Source of the DNA: Solitalea canadensis DSM 3403
Lineage (GTDB): Bacteria; Bacteroidota; Bacteroidia; Sphingobacteriales; Sphingobacteriaceae
Direction of reading: 5' to 3'
Length of the DNA stretch: 64,000 bases
NCBI RefSeq assembly: GCF_000242635.2
Contig: NC_017770.1
Coordinates: forward strand, 2,616,669-2,680,668
The position numbers and the translations under genes were made by a program. The notes beneath the pieces were generated by a model that saw only the letters and a list, made by a program, of their open reading frames with translations, made no database searches and was not told where the DNA came from. This document shows positions 8,336 through 15,983 of this stretch, piece by piece (within the stretch, counting starts at the first letter, position 1; each line of letters opens with the position of its first letter).

Positions 8336-9298
8336 ATGAATGACGAGTTATTGATCAAATTTCTGCTCAGGGAAACTGATTCTCACGAGAATGAGTTGGT
8401 AGATAAATGGCTCGCTATCGACGCTGCAAATGTTAAGCATTTTGATCAGCTAAAGTTTCTCTGGGATAGTAGTAAACGATTGGCTTCTGAAAGTTCAGTA
8501 GACGAAAATGCTGCTTGGGCTCGCTTTAAGGAAAAGGTATCTGAAAAAAAAAGTATTGAGGTAATTCCGCTCAGAAAAACCAATTGGTTAAAAATTGCAG
8601 CTATTTTATGTGTTATTACAGGTGCTGGGTGGCTAAGCTATCGTTTCCTGATCAGGCCGAATATGTTTCCATTAGACCTAGCATTACAAACCCAAACAGG
8701 CACACGAATAGATACATTGCCTGATGGTTCTGTAATTACGCTAAACAAGTTTTCGGAATTAAAATACCCTGAAAAATTCGTTGGAAACTCAAGGAATATC
8801 AGCCTCGAACAAGGAGAAGCTTTTTTTGATGTAGCAAAAAACAGGAACAAACCATTCATCATCCAAGTGAAGGATATAACGGTAAAAGTAGTGGGAACAT
8901 CTTTTAACATTAAAATATCAGACAAAAACACAGAAGTAATCGTAGAAACAGGCATTGTTCAGGTGAGCAAAAATGGTAAAACAGTAGACCTTTTACCATC
9001 AGAGAAAGTAACAGTAAGCAGTAGTAATTCTTCATTAATAAAAGAAAACAGCACTGATCATTTATATAACTATTACAGAAGCAAGGAGTTTGAAGCAAAC
9101 GAGACTCCACTAAAGCGTGTAATCGAAGTGCTGAATGAAGCTTATGGCGCTCACATTATTTTAGAAAGAGAGGAACTGGGAGAACTAACCCTCACCACTA
9201 CTTTCAAAAATGAATCGCTTGATGACATTCTGGACGTAATCAGCAAAACATTCAATCTGAAAGTGGAAAAGAAAAACAAGACGATTATTATCAAGTAA
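8336..9298 (+). CDS. FecR-family anti-sigma factor (DUF4974 C-terminus)
   Basis: I prefer the ATG at 8336 (320 residues). A TTG at 8315 would add seven residues and sit 2 bp after the sigma stop. A cytoplasmic N-terminal domain that would bind the sigma factor (DELLIKFLLRETD, ENAAWARFKEKV) is followed by one transmembrane helix (about 84-105, WLKIAAILCVITGAGWLSYR). Next come a periplasmic FecR domain (GSVITLNKFSELKYP, GEAFFDVA, VVGTSFNI) and a C-terminal DUF4974 domain (VIEVLNEAYGAHIILE, LDDILDVISKTFNLK). It relays an outer-membrane signal to the sigma factor. The usual partner is a TonB receptor with an N-terminal STN domain; here the STN is carried by the next gene. Confidence 0.9.
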   Translation: MNDELLIKFLLRETDSHENELVDKWLAIDAANVKHFDQLKFLWDSSKRLASESSVDENAAWARFKEKVSEKKSIEVIPLRKTNWLKIAAILCVITGAGWLSYRFLIRPNMFPLDLALQTQTGTRIDTLPDGSVITLNKFSELKYPEKFVGNSRNISLEQGEAFFDVAKNRNKPFIIQVKDITVKVVGTSFNIKISDKNTEVIVETGIVQVSKNGKTVDLLPSEKVTVSSSNSSLIKENSTDHLYNYYRSKEFEANETPLKRVIEVLNEAYGAHIILEREELGELTLTTTFKNESLDDILDVISKTFNLKVEKKNKTIIIK

Positions 9299-9314
9299 GC
9301 TCTTTTAAAATTCA

Positions 9315-11060
9315 ATGAACAACCACAACCTATTAAAAAGAACATTACTTGTGTTTATGGTAATGTTCTTTTACCAGGCAGCATTCGCCCAAAATAACCT
9401 TAATAAAAAAATCACTATTACGATTGAAAACCAGAACCTATCTGATGCCTTAACAATTATCAGCAAAAAAGGTGGTTTCTATTTCTCCTATAGTAGTAAT
9501 ATTATCCCTAACGACAGTCTGATAACATTCAGGGCTACTAATAAATCTGTTAAAGAAATCCTTGACCAGTTATTAAAGGGACATTACGAATACAAAGAGT
9601 CAAAAAACTATATCATCATTAACAAAAAATTACTTAAAGGACTTTCGATGATTGATTATGATATAAAAGCTAGTGGAAATCAGTATACCATCAGCGGTTA
9701 TGTTATTGATGCTCAAAGCGGTGAAAAGATTTACAATGCTTCCGTTTTTGAGCGGCAAATGCTCTCATCAACTTTAACCAATAAGGACGGTTATTTCTCG
9801 CTCCGCTTAAAGAATGTCCAAAAGAAAACCATTGACCTGACGGCGAGCAAAAGTTTATACCGGGATACAACGGTTATGATTTTGCATGAAATAACCGTCA
9901 GACCCGGAGGTTACAAGGAAAGCGATAACAGGATGTATGACGAGGATTCGAGTCAGGTTGAACGAACCTTTATGGGACGCATCCTCCTCTCCTCCAAACA
10001 ATCTATACAAAGTTTAAACTTGGCCGGTTTCTTCGCAGACCGGCCTTTTCAGGCTTCCGTAGTTCCCGGATTGAGCTCGCATGGAATGATGAGTTCACAA
10101 GTGGTAAATAAATTCTCCTTTAATATCTTGGGTGGATATACCGCCGGTGTAGATGGTTTTGAGATGGCAGGTATCTTCAATATCAACAAGAAAAATTCGC
10201 AATATGTTCAGCTAGCCGGTGTGTTTAATGTGGTGGGCGGCAGTGTTAAAGGGGTACAACTTTCGGGCATTACTAATACTATTTTAGATAATGTAAATGG
10301 AGTACAGCTTACCGGTATTTATAATTTTGTAAATCATAGCATGAATGGTGTACAACTCTCAGGTATTTTTAATAACGGCCAATCCGTGGCAGGCGTTCAA
10401 TTAACCGGTATCGCCAATCATGTAAGCACCAATGCAAGAGGATTCCAACTGGCCGGAATTACTAATATTGTTGAAAAAGATGCAGATGGTGTGCAGTTGG
10501 CTGGCATTTTAAATTACTCGCGAAAATTCTCAGGTTTTCAATTAGCCGTTATCAATATTGCAGATTCTTCTTCAGGATGTAGCCTGGGGCTACTAAACTT
10601 TATTAAAAACGGATATTTTAAAGTCGGCGTAACAGTCAATGAATTAACTAATACCAATGTTTACCTTAAAACAGGCAATTCAAAGCTTTATACGATGTTG
10701 ATGGCCGGAACTAACCTTTCTGACCAGGAGAAAATATTCACCTTCGGATTGGGTATTGGTCACGATTTTATTTTTAGCCATCGGTTCTCTGTGTCAACAG
10801 AAGCCTCATCTCAGTCTGTGTTTATCGGTGAATGGGCTAATACAGGAATACTAGCCAAAGGTAATTTAAACATCAACTTTAAACTGGCAAAGGGAATCGC
10901 TATAACAGCTGGACCAACATTCAGTATGTACACTAATGGAAATGCTGTTCCTGTGGAAGGTTACAGAACTCAGATCCCTCCTGCCAATTACCGTACTTAC
11001 ACAATTAACAAGAATACAGTGGGTTGGATCGGGTGGAACGCAGGATTAATTGTATTTTAA
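9315..11060 (+). CDS. STN + carboxypeptidase-regulatory-like protein with GxQLxG repeats
   Basis: A 581-residue exported protein (signal 1-26). Residues about 34-105 are a secretin/TonB short N-terminal (STN) domain (ITIENQNLSDALTIISKKGG), the domain that contacts FecR in TonB receptors. About 125-195 is a carboxypeptidase-regulatory-like beta sandwich (ISGYVIDAQSGEKIYNASV). From about 275 to 415 come nine 15-16-residue units of the form G-V-Q-L-x-G-I-x-N, ending in the cap INIADSS, then a beta-rich tail. No TonB plug or 22-strand barrel follows, unlike the classical system. It is 16 bp from the FecR gene and is the third gene of the operon. It is probably the sensor; the ligand is unknown. 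Confidence 0.8.
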   Translation: MNNHNLLKRTLLVFMVMFFYQAAFAQNNLNKKITITIENQNLSDALTIISKKGGFYFSYSSNIIPNDSLITFRATNKSVKEILDQLLKGHYEYKESKNYIIINKKLLKGLSMIDYDIKASGNQYTISGYVIDAQSGEKIYNASVFERQMLSSTLTNKDGYFSLRLKNVQKKTIDLTASKSLYRDTTVMILHEITVRPGGYKESDNRMYDEDSSQVERTFMGRILLSSKQSIQSLNLAGFFADRPFQASVVPGLSSHGMMSSQVVNKFSFNILGGYTAGVDGFEMAGIFNINKKNSQYVQLAGVFNVVGGSVKGVQLSGITNTILDNVNGVQLTGIYNFVNHSMNGVQLSGIFNNGQSVAGVQLTGIANHVSTNARGFQLAGITNIVEKDADGVQLAGILNYSRKFSGFQLAVINIADSSSGCSLGLLNFIKNGYFKVGVTVNELTNTNVYLKTGNSKLYTMLMAGTNLSDQEKIFTFGLGIGHDFIFSHRFSVSTEASSQSVFIGEWANTGILAKGNLNINFKLAKGIAITAGPTFSMYTNGNAVPVEGYRTQIPPANYRTYTINKNTVGWIGWNAGLIVF

Positions 11061-11075
11061 TTTCTTAGTGCAGGT

Positions 11076-11107
11076 GCATAGGGGTAAAAAGCACTTTCGT
11101 TGTCATA
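11076..11107 (+). promoter_or_regulatory. Second copy of the ECF promoter motif
   Basis: GCATAGGGGTA, exactly 14 bases, then TGTCATA, identical in both blocks and in spacing to 7640-7671. It lies in the 63 bp gap before the second repeat-protein gene, so that gene can be transcribed separately under the same sigma factor. Confidence 0.7.
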
Positions 11108-11123
11108 CTTATAAAGAAAACAA

Positions 11124-12254
11124 ATGAAAGTAAATATTACTATGCACCCAATTTTTAAACTTAAATCACTCGTCGTACTTGCTATCGCTCTGTTTTTAAC
11201 TACTACTGTATCTGTTGCTCAGGATAAAGAGAATAAAGAAGAAAAGAAAGAAAGTATTTTTCACATCGGATTTATTTACCCGGTCAGCAATCATGGATCA
11301 AATGCAGGAGAATACGTAAATAAAGTATCTTTTCATGTTTTAGGTGGATTGTCTGCCGGTGAAACCGGATTTGCATTATCAGGACTTGCAACTGTAGTTA
11401 ACGGAAATGCTGAAGGCGCACAGATTGCAGGGCTTTCAAACCTTGTGAAGGGACATGTTCAGGGATTCCAATTAGCCGGATTAGCCAATTTATACGGAAG
11501 TTCAAGAGGCGGACAAGTTGCCGGGTTAGCCAACTTCGCCCGTGAGAACGTAGATGGTTTTCAACTGGCCGGATTGGCAAACTTGTATGGAAATTCAAAA
11601 GGTGCTCAGATAGCCGGATTAAGTAATATTGCCCGTCAGAACGTAGATGGCTTTCAATTCGCCGGATTATTTAACAAAGCCCGCAACGTTAACGGATCTC
11701 AGTTTGCAGGTTTAGTGAATGTGGCTAAAAAAGTTCGTGGTGTGCAATTCGCTGGCCTAATTAATATTGCGGATAGCAGTGATTGCCCAATCGCTTTGAT
11801 CAATATTATTAAAAAAGGAGAAAAAACAATCGGCCTTAGCACAGACGAAACGCTTACAACACTGGCTTCGTTCCGTTCAGGTGGCAGAGTGATGTACGGA
11901 ATTTTAGGGTTAGGTTATAACTTCAAAAATGATGACCAGGTTTTCGCGGCCGAAGCCGGATTAGGTGCTCATTTCTTCCAGGGCAATAAATTCAGGTTAA
12001 ACACCGAGCTAACAAGTTTAACCCTTACCGATTTTGATTCCGGAAATTACTTTAAATCATCGTTACGCCTTTTACCTTCATTTAAACTTTCTAAGAGAAT
12101 TGAGATTTATGCAGGACCAACTCTAAACTTTGTAAACACCAATACTGAAGAAGGGAAAAAGCTGGTTGATCACTATTTCTGGAGCGATGATTCAAGCAAT
12201 GATTTCAAAGGTTTGTACATTGGATACACCGGAGGTATTCAGTTCATTTTGTAA
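11124..12254 (+). CDS. Exported GxQxAGL-repeat protein, partner of the ECF/STN locus
   Basis: 376 residues; an internal ATG at 11142 also gives a good signal peptide (ending VSVAQ) and leaves more room after the promoter. An opening segment (NKVSFHVLGGLSAGETGF) resembles that of the preceding protein. Nine tandem 15-16-residue units of the form G-x-Q-x-A-G-L-x-N occupy about residues 80-215 and end in the same cap, INIADSS. A beta-barrel-like tail (GILGLGYNFKNDDQ to GYTGGIQFIL) follows. The first protein of this locus has nine equivalent units but an added STN domain. This looks like a surface or outer-membrane solenoid; the function is unknown. The repeats resemble LA_2272-type surface repeats in general form only. 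Confidence 0.75.
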   Translation: MKVNITMHPIFKLKSLVVLAIALFLTTTVSVAQDKENKEEKKESIFHIGFIYPVSNHGSNAGEYVNKVSFHVLGGLSAGETGFALSGLATVVNGNAEGAQIAGLSNLVKGHVQGFQLAGLANLYGSSRGGQVAGLANFARENVDGFQLAGLANLYGNSKGAQIAGLSNIARQNVDGFQFAGLFNKARNVNGSQFAGLVNVAKKVRGVQFAGLINIADSSDCPIALINIIKKGEKTIGLSTDETLTTLASFRSGGRVMYGILGLGYNFKNDDQVFAAEAGLGAHFFQGNKFRLNTELTSLTLTDFDSGNYFKSSLRLLPSFKLSKRIEIYAGPTLNFVNTNTEEGKKLVDHYFWSDDSSNDFKGLYIGYTGGIQFIL

Positions 12255-12275
12255 AAATTTCGCAGCACAAACCTT

Positions 12276-12304
12276 AAAAATCCCGGTTATTTACCGGGAT
12301 TTTT
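12276..12304 (+). terminator. Rho-independent terminator closing the ECF/STN locus
   Basis: A 12 bp perfect stem (AAAAATCCCGGT/ACCGGGATTTTT) with a 5-base loop, 21 bp after the repeat-protein stop. Confidence 0.9.
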
Positions 12305-12358
12305 GTTTTATGACCTGCATCAGTTTTTGTAGTTATGCCATTATCTACTTTTACATCC

Positions 12359-12787
12359 ATGGAACCTATAAATGAATCTCTCGCTGCTTTTATAGCTGAA
12401 CAAACAGTCCTTACGATTGCGACAACTGTTAATGACGAACCACATTGTACGCCGGTTTATTTTGCTTTTGACCCCAATAATAATTGGCTGATATTTAAAT
12501 CATCAAGTGATACAAAACATGTAGAAGAAATGTCTGTCAACCCATTTGTTGCAGGCTCCATTTTGCCTGATCATTCAACAGTTGGAACAACAATCGGTGT
12601 ACAGTTTAAAGGGAAAGTACATGTATGTAATGAAACACATGCTGCCGCAAAGGATATTTTCTATAAAAAGTATCCGTTTGCAATTGCCATTACTGGAAAT
12701 ATCTGGGTAATACAGGTCACATTCTTCAAATTCACTAATAATAAATTAGGATTTGGGAAAAAGATCGTCTGGAGCAGGACAAAATAA
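12359..12787 (+). CDS. Pyridoxamine 5'-phosphate oxidase-like (FMN-binding split barrel) protein
   Basis: 142 residues from the ATG at 12359; an ATG at 12335 would add eight residues (MPLSTFTS) that do not fit the family start. The sequence TVLTIATTVNDEPHCTPVYFAF, then WLIFKSSSDTKHVEEM and GVQFKGKV, matches the PNPOx-like/YhbP group. These are cytoplasmic split-barrel proteins that bind FMN, F420 or heme; few have a known substrate. The gene stands alone after a terminator, 54 bp before an SRPBCC gene on the same strand that may be cotranscribed. Confidence 0.75.
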   Translation: MEPINESLAAFIAEQTVLTIATTVNDEPHCTPVYFAFDPNNNWLIFKSSSDTKHVEEMSVNPFVAGSILPDHSTVGTTIGVQFKGKVHVCNETHAAAKDIFYKKYPFAIAITGNIWVIQVTFFKFTNNKLGFGKKIVWSRTK

Positions 12788-12841
12788 TTATGACAAGTAA
12801 CAATAGGGTCTGAATGTTGTTATAGATCATATTGTTTTGCC

Positions 12842-13342
12842 ATGGCAAAGATATACTCGTTAAAATCTGTTCAACGATTACCAATAACGGTTGAAAAAGC
12901 TTGGGATTTTTTTAGCACGCCTGATAATTTGAGTGCTATTACACCCTCTCATTTGGGATTTAAGCTGATTAGCCATCATCATGGTAGCAAAATATATCCG
13001 GGACAGCTAATTCAATACCGTATAAAACCGGTTTTGGGAATACCTATCCGATGGTTAACAGAAATAACTCAAGTAAAAGAGAAGGAGTTCTTTATTGATG
13101 TACAGCGTTATGGACCATATGATTTTTGGCATCATCAACATATTTTCAAACCCATAACAAATGGCGTTGAAATGATTGATATTGTACATTACCGGCCACC
13201 GTTTATGTTCATTGGAACCCTGGCAGACAAGCTGTTCATTAAAAGACAGTTAAAAGAAATTTTCGCTTTCCGTTACAAGGTCATTGAAAATCGTTTCGGA
13301 AAATGGGAAGATCAACAACCCTTGATTAATTTTTTTGATTAA
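12842..13342 (+). CDS. SRPBCC-family ligand-binding protein
   Basis: 166 residues with the START/SRPBCC pattern: an opening beta strand and helix (SLKSVQRLPITVEKAWDFFS), the PDNLSAITP turn, a central sheet (GIPIRWLTEITQVKEKEFFI, FWHHQHIFKP), and a long C-terminal helix (RQLKEIFAFRYKVIENRF). This subgroup is often annotated as a cell-division-inhibitor-like domain because it is fused to SulA-like epimerases elsewhere, but here it stands alone. It should bind a hydrophobic ligand, which is unidentified. A terminator follows. Confidence 0.75.
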   Translation: MAKIYSLKSVQRLPITVEKAWDFFSTPDNLSAITPSHLGFKLISHHHGSKIYPGQLIQYRIKPVLGIPIRWLTEITQVKEKEFFIDVQRYGPYDFWHHQHIFKPITNGVEMIDIVHYRPPFMFIGTLADKLFIKRQLKEIFAFRYKVIENRFGKWEDQQPLINFFD

Positions 13343-13373
13343 TAAAACAACATAACTTCACTTAAAAATCGGG

Positions 13374-13410
13374 CGCCGTTCCATTATGGGGGAACGGCGT
13401 CTTTTTTTTG
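13374..13410 (+). terminator. Rho-independent terminator after the SRPBCC gene
   Basis: CGCCGTTCC and GGAACGGCG form a 9 bp GC-rich stem with an 8-base loop, followed by eight T. Confidence 0.9.
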
Positions 13411-13428
13411 CCCACTACTATTATCAAA

Positions 13429-13499
13429 CTTAACAACTTTGTTAAGGGCGATTCTATCAATTTAAAATAACTTACAGGGTTAATTACAGCAAACTGTAA
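13429..13499 (+). promoter_or_regulatory. Two palindromic operator-like sites upstream of the redox operon
   Basis: The 323 bp gap before the redox operon contains a terminator and two perfect dyads. One is CTTAACAA-CT-TTGTTAAG at 13429-13446; the other is TTACAG-CAAA-CTGTAA at 13484-13499. The second has the 4-base centre typical of CRP/FNR-type sites, but its half-site is not the classical FNR or CRP sequence. They lie 220 and 167 bp before the first start codon. The rest of the gap (13500-13665) is AT-rich; I see no gene in it. Confidence 0.45.
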
Positions 13500-13665
13500 A
13501 GTTCCATCTTAAGGATTCCTCCCTCTCAATGGAAATCATTTTTTTAATCACTTCCGAAACACAATAATTGATTATGAGAGCCTAGAAAAAAATTATCATA
13601 ATTAATTAAAAACTAGTAAATTAAGTGTAGACAAGAAGTGATATCTCATTATCAAAAGCTACACC

Positions 13666-14367
13666 ATGAAAAAATTAAAATTTACGCTCGTTGTACTGTT
13701 GGTTTTGACCGCGGCATTTTTTGCCACACACTGTCAACACGAAGATTCGGAAGCAATTCCAGTCGTTGGACCTGATCCGGTTGAACGTGGAGACCAAATT
13801 ATAACCTGTACGGATTGTAATACTGTTCCGGCAGCGTCTGGTGTTTGGTATCATGATAAAGCCCACTCCAACGTTGAATGGGAGACGCAGTATAAAGAAT
13901 TTGGTTCATTGCTTACGGGCAGGTTCGATTCCTTCTTTATGACTAGTCTAAACTTTGATGAAGCAAACCCATCTAACATTTCATTTGAAGGTTACGTGTG
14001 GTTAAACTCAGTAAATACGAGTGAGCCTGCCAGGGATGATGGTTGTTTGCTGGTATCATTTGGAACAACTAACGATTTAACTGATGAGGCCCAAAATAGA
14101 GCGACACTTAAAACAAAGGCAGGCACAGGAAGATACAGTACCACAGATGCCGGTTTTTTGATAGATGCTGATATAACATTTCTGGGTATCACAAAACCAA
14201 TTACGGTTAAAATGTTTTTTGCCCCAAAATATGATATTGGTACCTCCTTCGCTGCTGGTTTTAATTCAGAATTTGAAATAAAAAAGGCCGATTTTCTACC
14301 GAACGATACCAATATTGGTGATGTTATCCGTATTAAAATCAATAGCCTGATGAAGGCCAAAAAGTAA
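13666..14367 (+). CDS. YceI-like domain lipoprotein, first gene of the redox operon
   Basis: A 233-residue lipoprotein with Cys23 (ATHC) after a hydrophobic signal. Residues about 60-233 follow the YceI lipocalin-like pattern: HSNVEWETQYKEFGSLLTGRF, SLNFDEANPSNISFEGYVW, SVNTSEPARD and a final FEIKKADF segment. YceI proteins bind isoprenoid chains such as polyprenol or ubiquinone analogues in an elongated barrel. A membrane-anchored quinone- or isoprenoid-binding protein fits the NrfD-type quinone subunit encoded downstream. A CTDC motif (about residues 48-51) precedes the domain. It is separated by 11 bp from the next gene, so cotranscription is expected. Confidence 0.75.
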   Translation: MKKLKFTLVVLLVLTAAFFATHCQHEDSEAIPVVGPDPVERGDQIITCTDCNTVPAASGVWYHDKAHSNVEWETQYKEFGSLLTGRFDSFFMTSLNFDEANPSNISFEGYVWLNSVNTSEPARDDGCLLVSFGTTNDLTDEAQNRATLKTKAGTGRYSTTDAGFLIDADITFLGITKPITVKMFFAPKYDIGTSFAAGFNSEFEIKKADFLPNDTNIGDVIRIKINSLMKAKK

Positions 14368-14378
14368 ATATTTGTTTT

Positions 14379-14762
14379 ATGAAAAAGAAACTTATTTATC
14401 TGGCGATTGCACTTATATGTGCTTCGGGCGGTCTTCATGCGTGCTATTATGATACTGTTGCTTCAATTGACGGACTTCCTACCAATGTGAGTCTGAAAAA
14501 TGACGTTCAACCTATTTTTGACCGAGATTGTAACATGTCGGGTTGTCATGACAGTAAACCAACACATGCGCCTGGTTTAACCCCCGAAAAAGCCTATGAA
14601 GATCTAACTTCTGGTGGCTATATAAATACAACAGATCCCGCAAATAGCGTATTATACCTGGCTATCAATGGTGGTGGAATGCCAGCAGGACGTCCTCCAT
14701 TAAGTGATAGGGATAAGAAATTAATTCTAGGATGGATAACAGACGGAGCTAAGAATAACTAA
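14379..14762 (+). CDS. Small c-type cytochrome lipoprotein with a CX4CH heme site
   Basis: 127 residues with a lipobox at Cys22 (LHAC). The heme motif is C51-N-M-S-G-C-H57, that is CX4CH rather than the standard CXXCH. A candidate distal ligand is Met101 in GGGMPAG. The fold otherwise looks like a class I/PSCyt1-type mono-heme domain (VQPIFDRDC, LSDRDKKLILGWITDGA). CX4CH heme attachment is known in some cytochromes but needs a tolerant maturation system; alternatively the heme is absent. It sits between the YceI and DUF5777 genes (11 and 19 bp gaps) and may pass electrons at the outer membrane. Confidence 0.75.
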   Translation: MKKKLIYLAIALICASGGLHACYYDTVASIDGLPTNVSLKNDVQPIFDRDCNMSGCHDSKPTHAPGLTPEKAYEDLTSGGYINTTDPANSVLYLAINGGGMPAGRPPLSDRDKKLILGWITDGAKNN

Positions 14763-14781
14763 AGCTTTTAAATAGATCAAT

Positions 14782-15738
14782 ATGAAAAATTTAAAAACTA
14801 TAAATAGCTTCCGTATGATATTCATAACGGGGCTTTTGCTTGCATCGCTATCTACTTTTGCTCAGGTGGATTCTGTTAAAGTACAAGAAGATTCTGTTAA
14901 TGTAGAAGAGTCAGATAAGGCACAAGATAGTGGAAACAAACCGGTGCGTTCTGCATTTGAAAGCACCTGGATTATAGACAACCAAACGACAGTTGTACCT
15001 CAAAAAGGTTCATTAGAATTTATGATTAATCACCGGTTTGGAACAATATACAACGGTGTTAGTGATCTCTACGGTATGTACGGTGCAGGTGCAAACATCA
15101 GGCTTGGTTTAAATTATTCCTTGTTTGATAACGTTGGCTTTGGAATATTCAAAGGTACTGTTGCTACCGGAATTGGTGTTACGAAAGCAGGCATGGTTTC
15201 AGACATCAACCTGAAATATGGCTTTCTTCAACAAACCAGAAACGGAAGAATACCAATAAGTGTGACCTACTATATGGATTTTGGCATATCTACCCAAAAT
15301 AAGGTAGAAGATCTTCCAAATGGTAACGCATCTGACCGGCTTTCATTCTTTCATCAGATCATTATTTCCCGGAAGTTTAATGATCAGTTTTCCCTCATGG
15401 TGGCGCCGAGTCTTTCACACTTCAATGTGGTGGATCCTACCATGCAAAACGATTTTTTTGCAGTCGCTGTAGCTGGTAGGTATAAAATCTCTGAACAATC
15501 ATCGATCCTCCTAAACTACGATCAACCGATTACCAAATTTACAGACAGCAATCCCCAGTTTAATTTGAGTACCGGTATAGAGATAGCCACAAGCGCTCAC
15601 CAGTTCCAGATTTTTATATCGAATTTTCCGCTGATCGTACCTCAATACAACAATGTTTACAATCAGCCAAATTCTCAGCATAAGTGGTATCAGGATTTGT
15701 ACATAGGGTTCAATATTACCCGGCTTTGGAGCTTTTAA
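14782..15738 (+). CDS. DUF5777-type outer-membrane beta-barrel protein
   Basis: 318 residues with a signal peptide (ending STFAQ). An acidic linker (about 30-55) precedes a barrel domain that begins STWIIDNQTTVVPQKGSLEF, followed by MINHRFGTI and repeated amphipathic strands, and ends LYIGFNITRLWSF with a terminal Phe. This fits the DUF5777 family, which I know to recur with cytochromes and YceI proteins in Bacteroidota. Its role is not established; a porin or a conduit-type scaffold is possible. It is the third gene of the operon. Confidence 0.75.
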   Translation: MKNLKTINSFRMIFITGLLLASLSTFAQVDSVKVQEDSVNVEESDKAQDSGNKPVRSAFESTWIIDNQTTVVPQKGSLEFMINHRFGTIYNGVSDLYGMYGAGANIRLGLNYSLFDNVGFGIFKGTVATGIGVTKAGMVSDINLKYGFLQQTRNGRIPISVTYYMDFGISTQNKVEDLPNGNASDRLSFFHQIIISRKFNDQFSLMVAPSLSHFNVVDPTMQNDFFAVAVAGRYKISEQSSILLNYDQPITKFTDSNPQFNLSTGIEIATSAHQFQIFISNFPLIVPQYNNVYNQPNSQHKWYQDLYIGFNITRLWSF

Positions 15739-15750
15739 AACTAAAAGCAT

Positions 15751-15972
15751 ATGAATAATCTAAGCAGAAAAAAATTTTTGTTCTCAGGCTTAAGCCTTGC
15801 AGCAGTAATCACTTTTTTTAAATGGAAGAGTATACCGGAAAAAAAGAAAACTGCAACCGCGAAATTTTTAACGCAAGATGGAAAGCTAGTGGAAATCGAT
15901 ATTGAAAAGTTGCCACTTTCTAAGAAAGTTATTGCCTCTAAGGAGGATGTGCAGAATTGGGTTAAAAAATAA
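15751..15972 (+). CDS. Small Tat-like exported protein resembling the ferredoxin leader
   Basis: 73 residues. The N-terminus (SRKKFLFSGLSLAAVITFF) looks like a weakened Tat signal or a membrane anchor. The tail (AKFLTQDGKLVEIDIEKL) closely matches the segment after the Tat signal of the next protein (VKLLSTSGEIIEVDKAYL): same spacing, shared G, E and D. This suggests a duplication of the ferredoxin leader region. There are no cysteines and so no cofactor. It lies 12 bp after the barrel gene and 11 bp before the ferredoxin gene. A role in maturation or docking of the ferredoxin is conceivable but unproven. Confidence 0.65.
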   Translation: MNNLSRKKFLFSGLSLAAVITFFKWKSIPEKKKTATAKFLTQDGKLVEIDIEKLPLSKKVIASKEDVQNWVKK

Positions 15973-15983
15973 AAACGATATCT

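Noticed and set aside
13429-13446. Classical FNR or CRP box
   Set aside because: Neither dyad before the redox operon has the TTGAT-N4-ATCAA or TGTGA-N6-TCACA half-sites, so no regulator is named.
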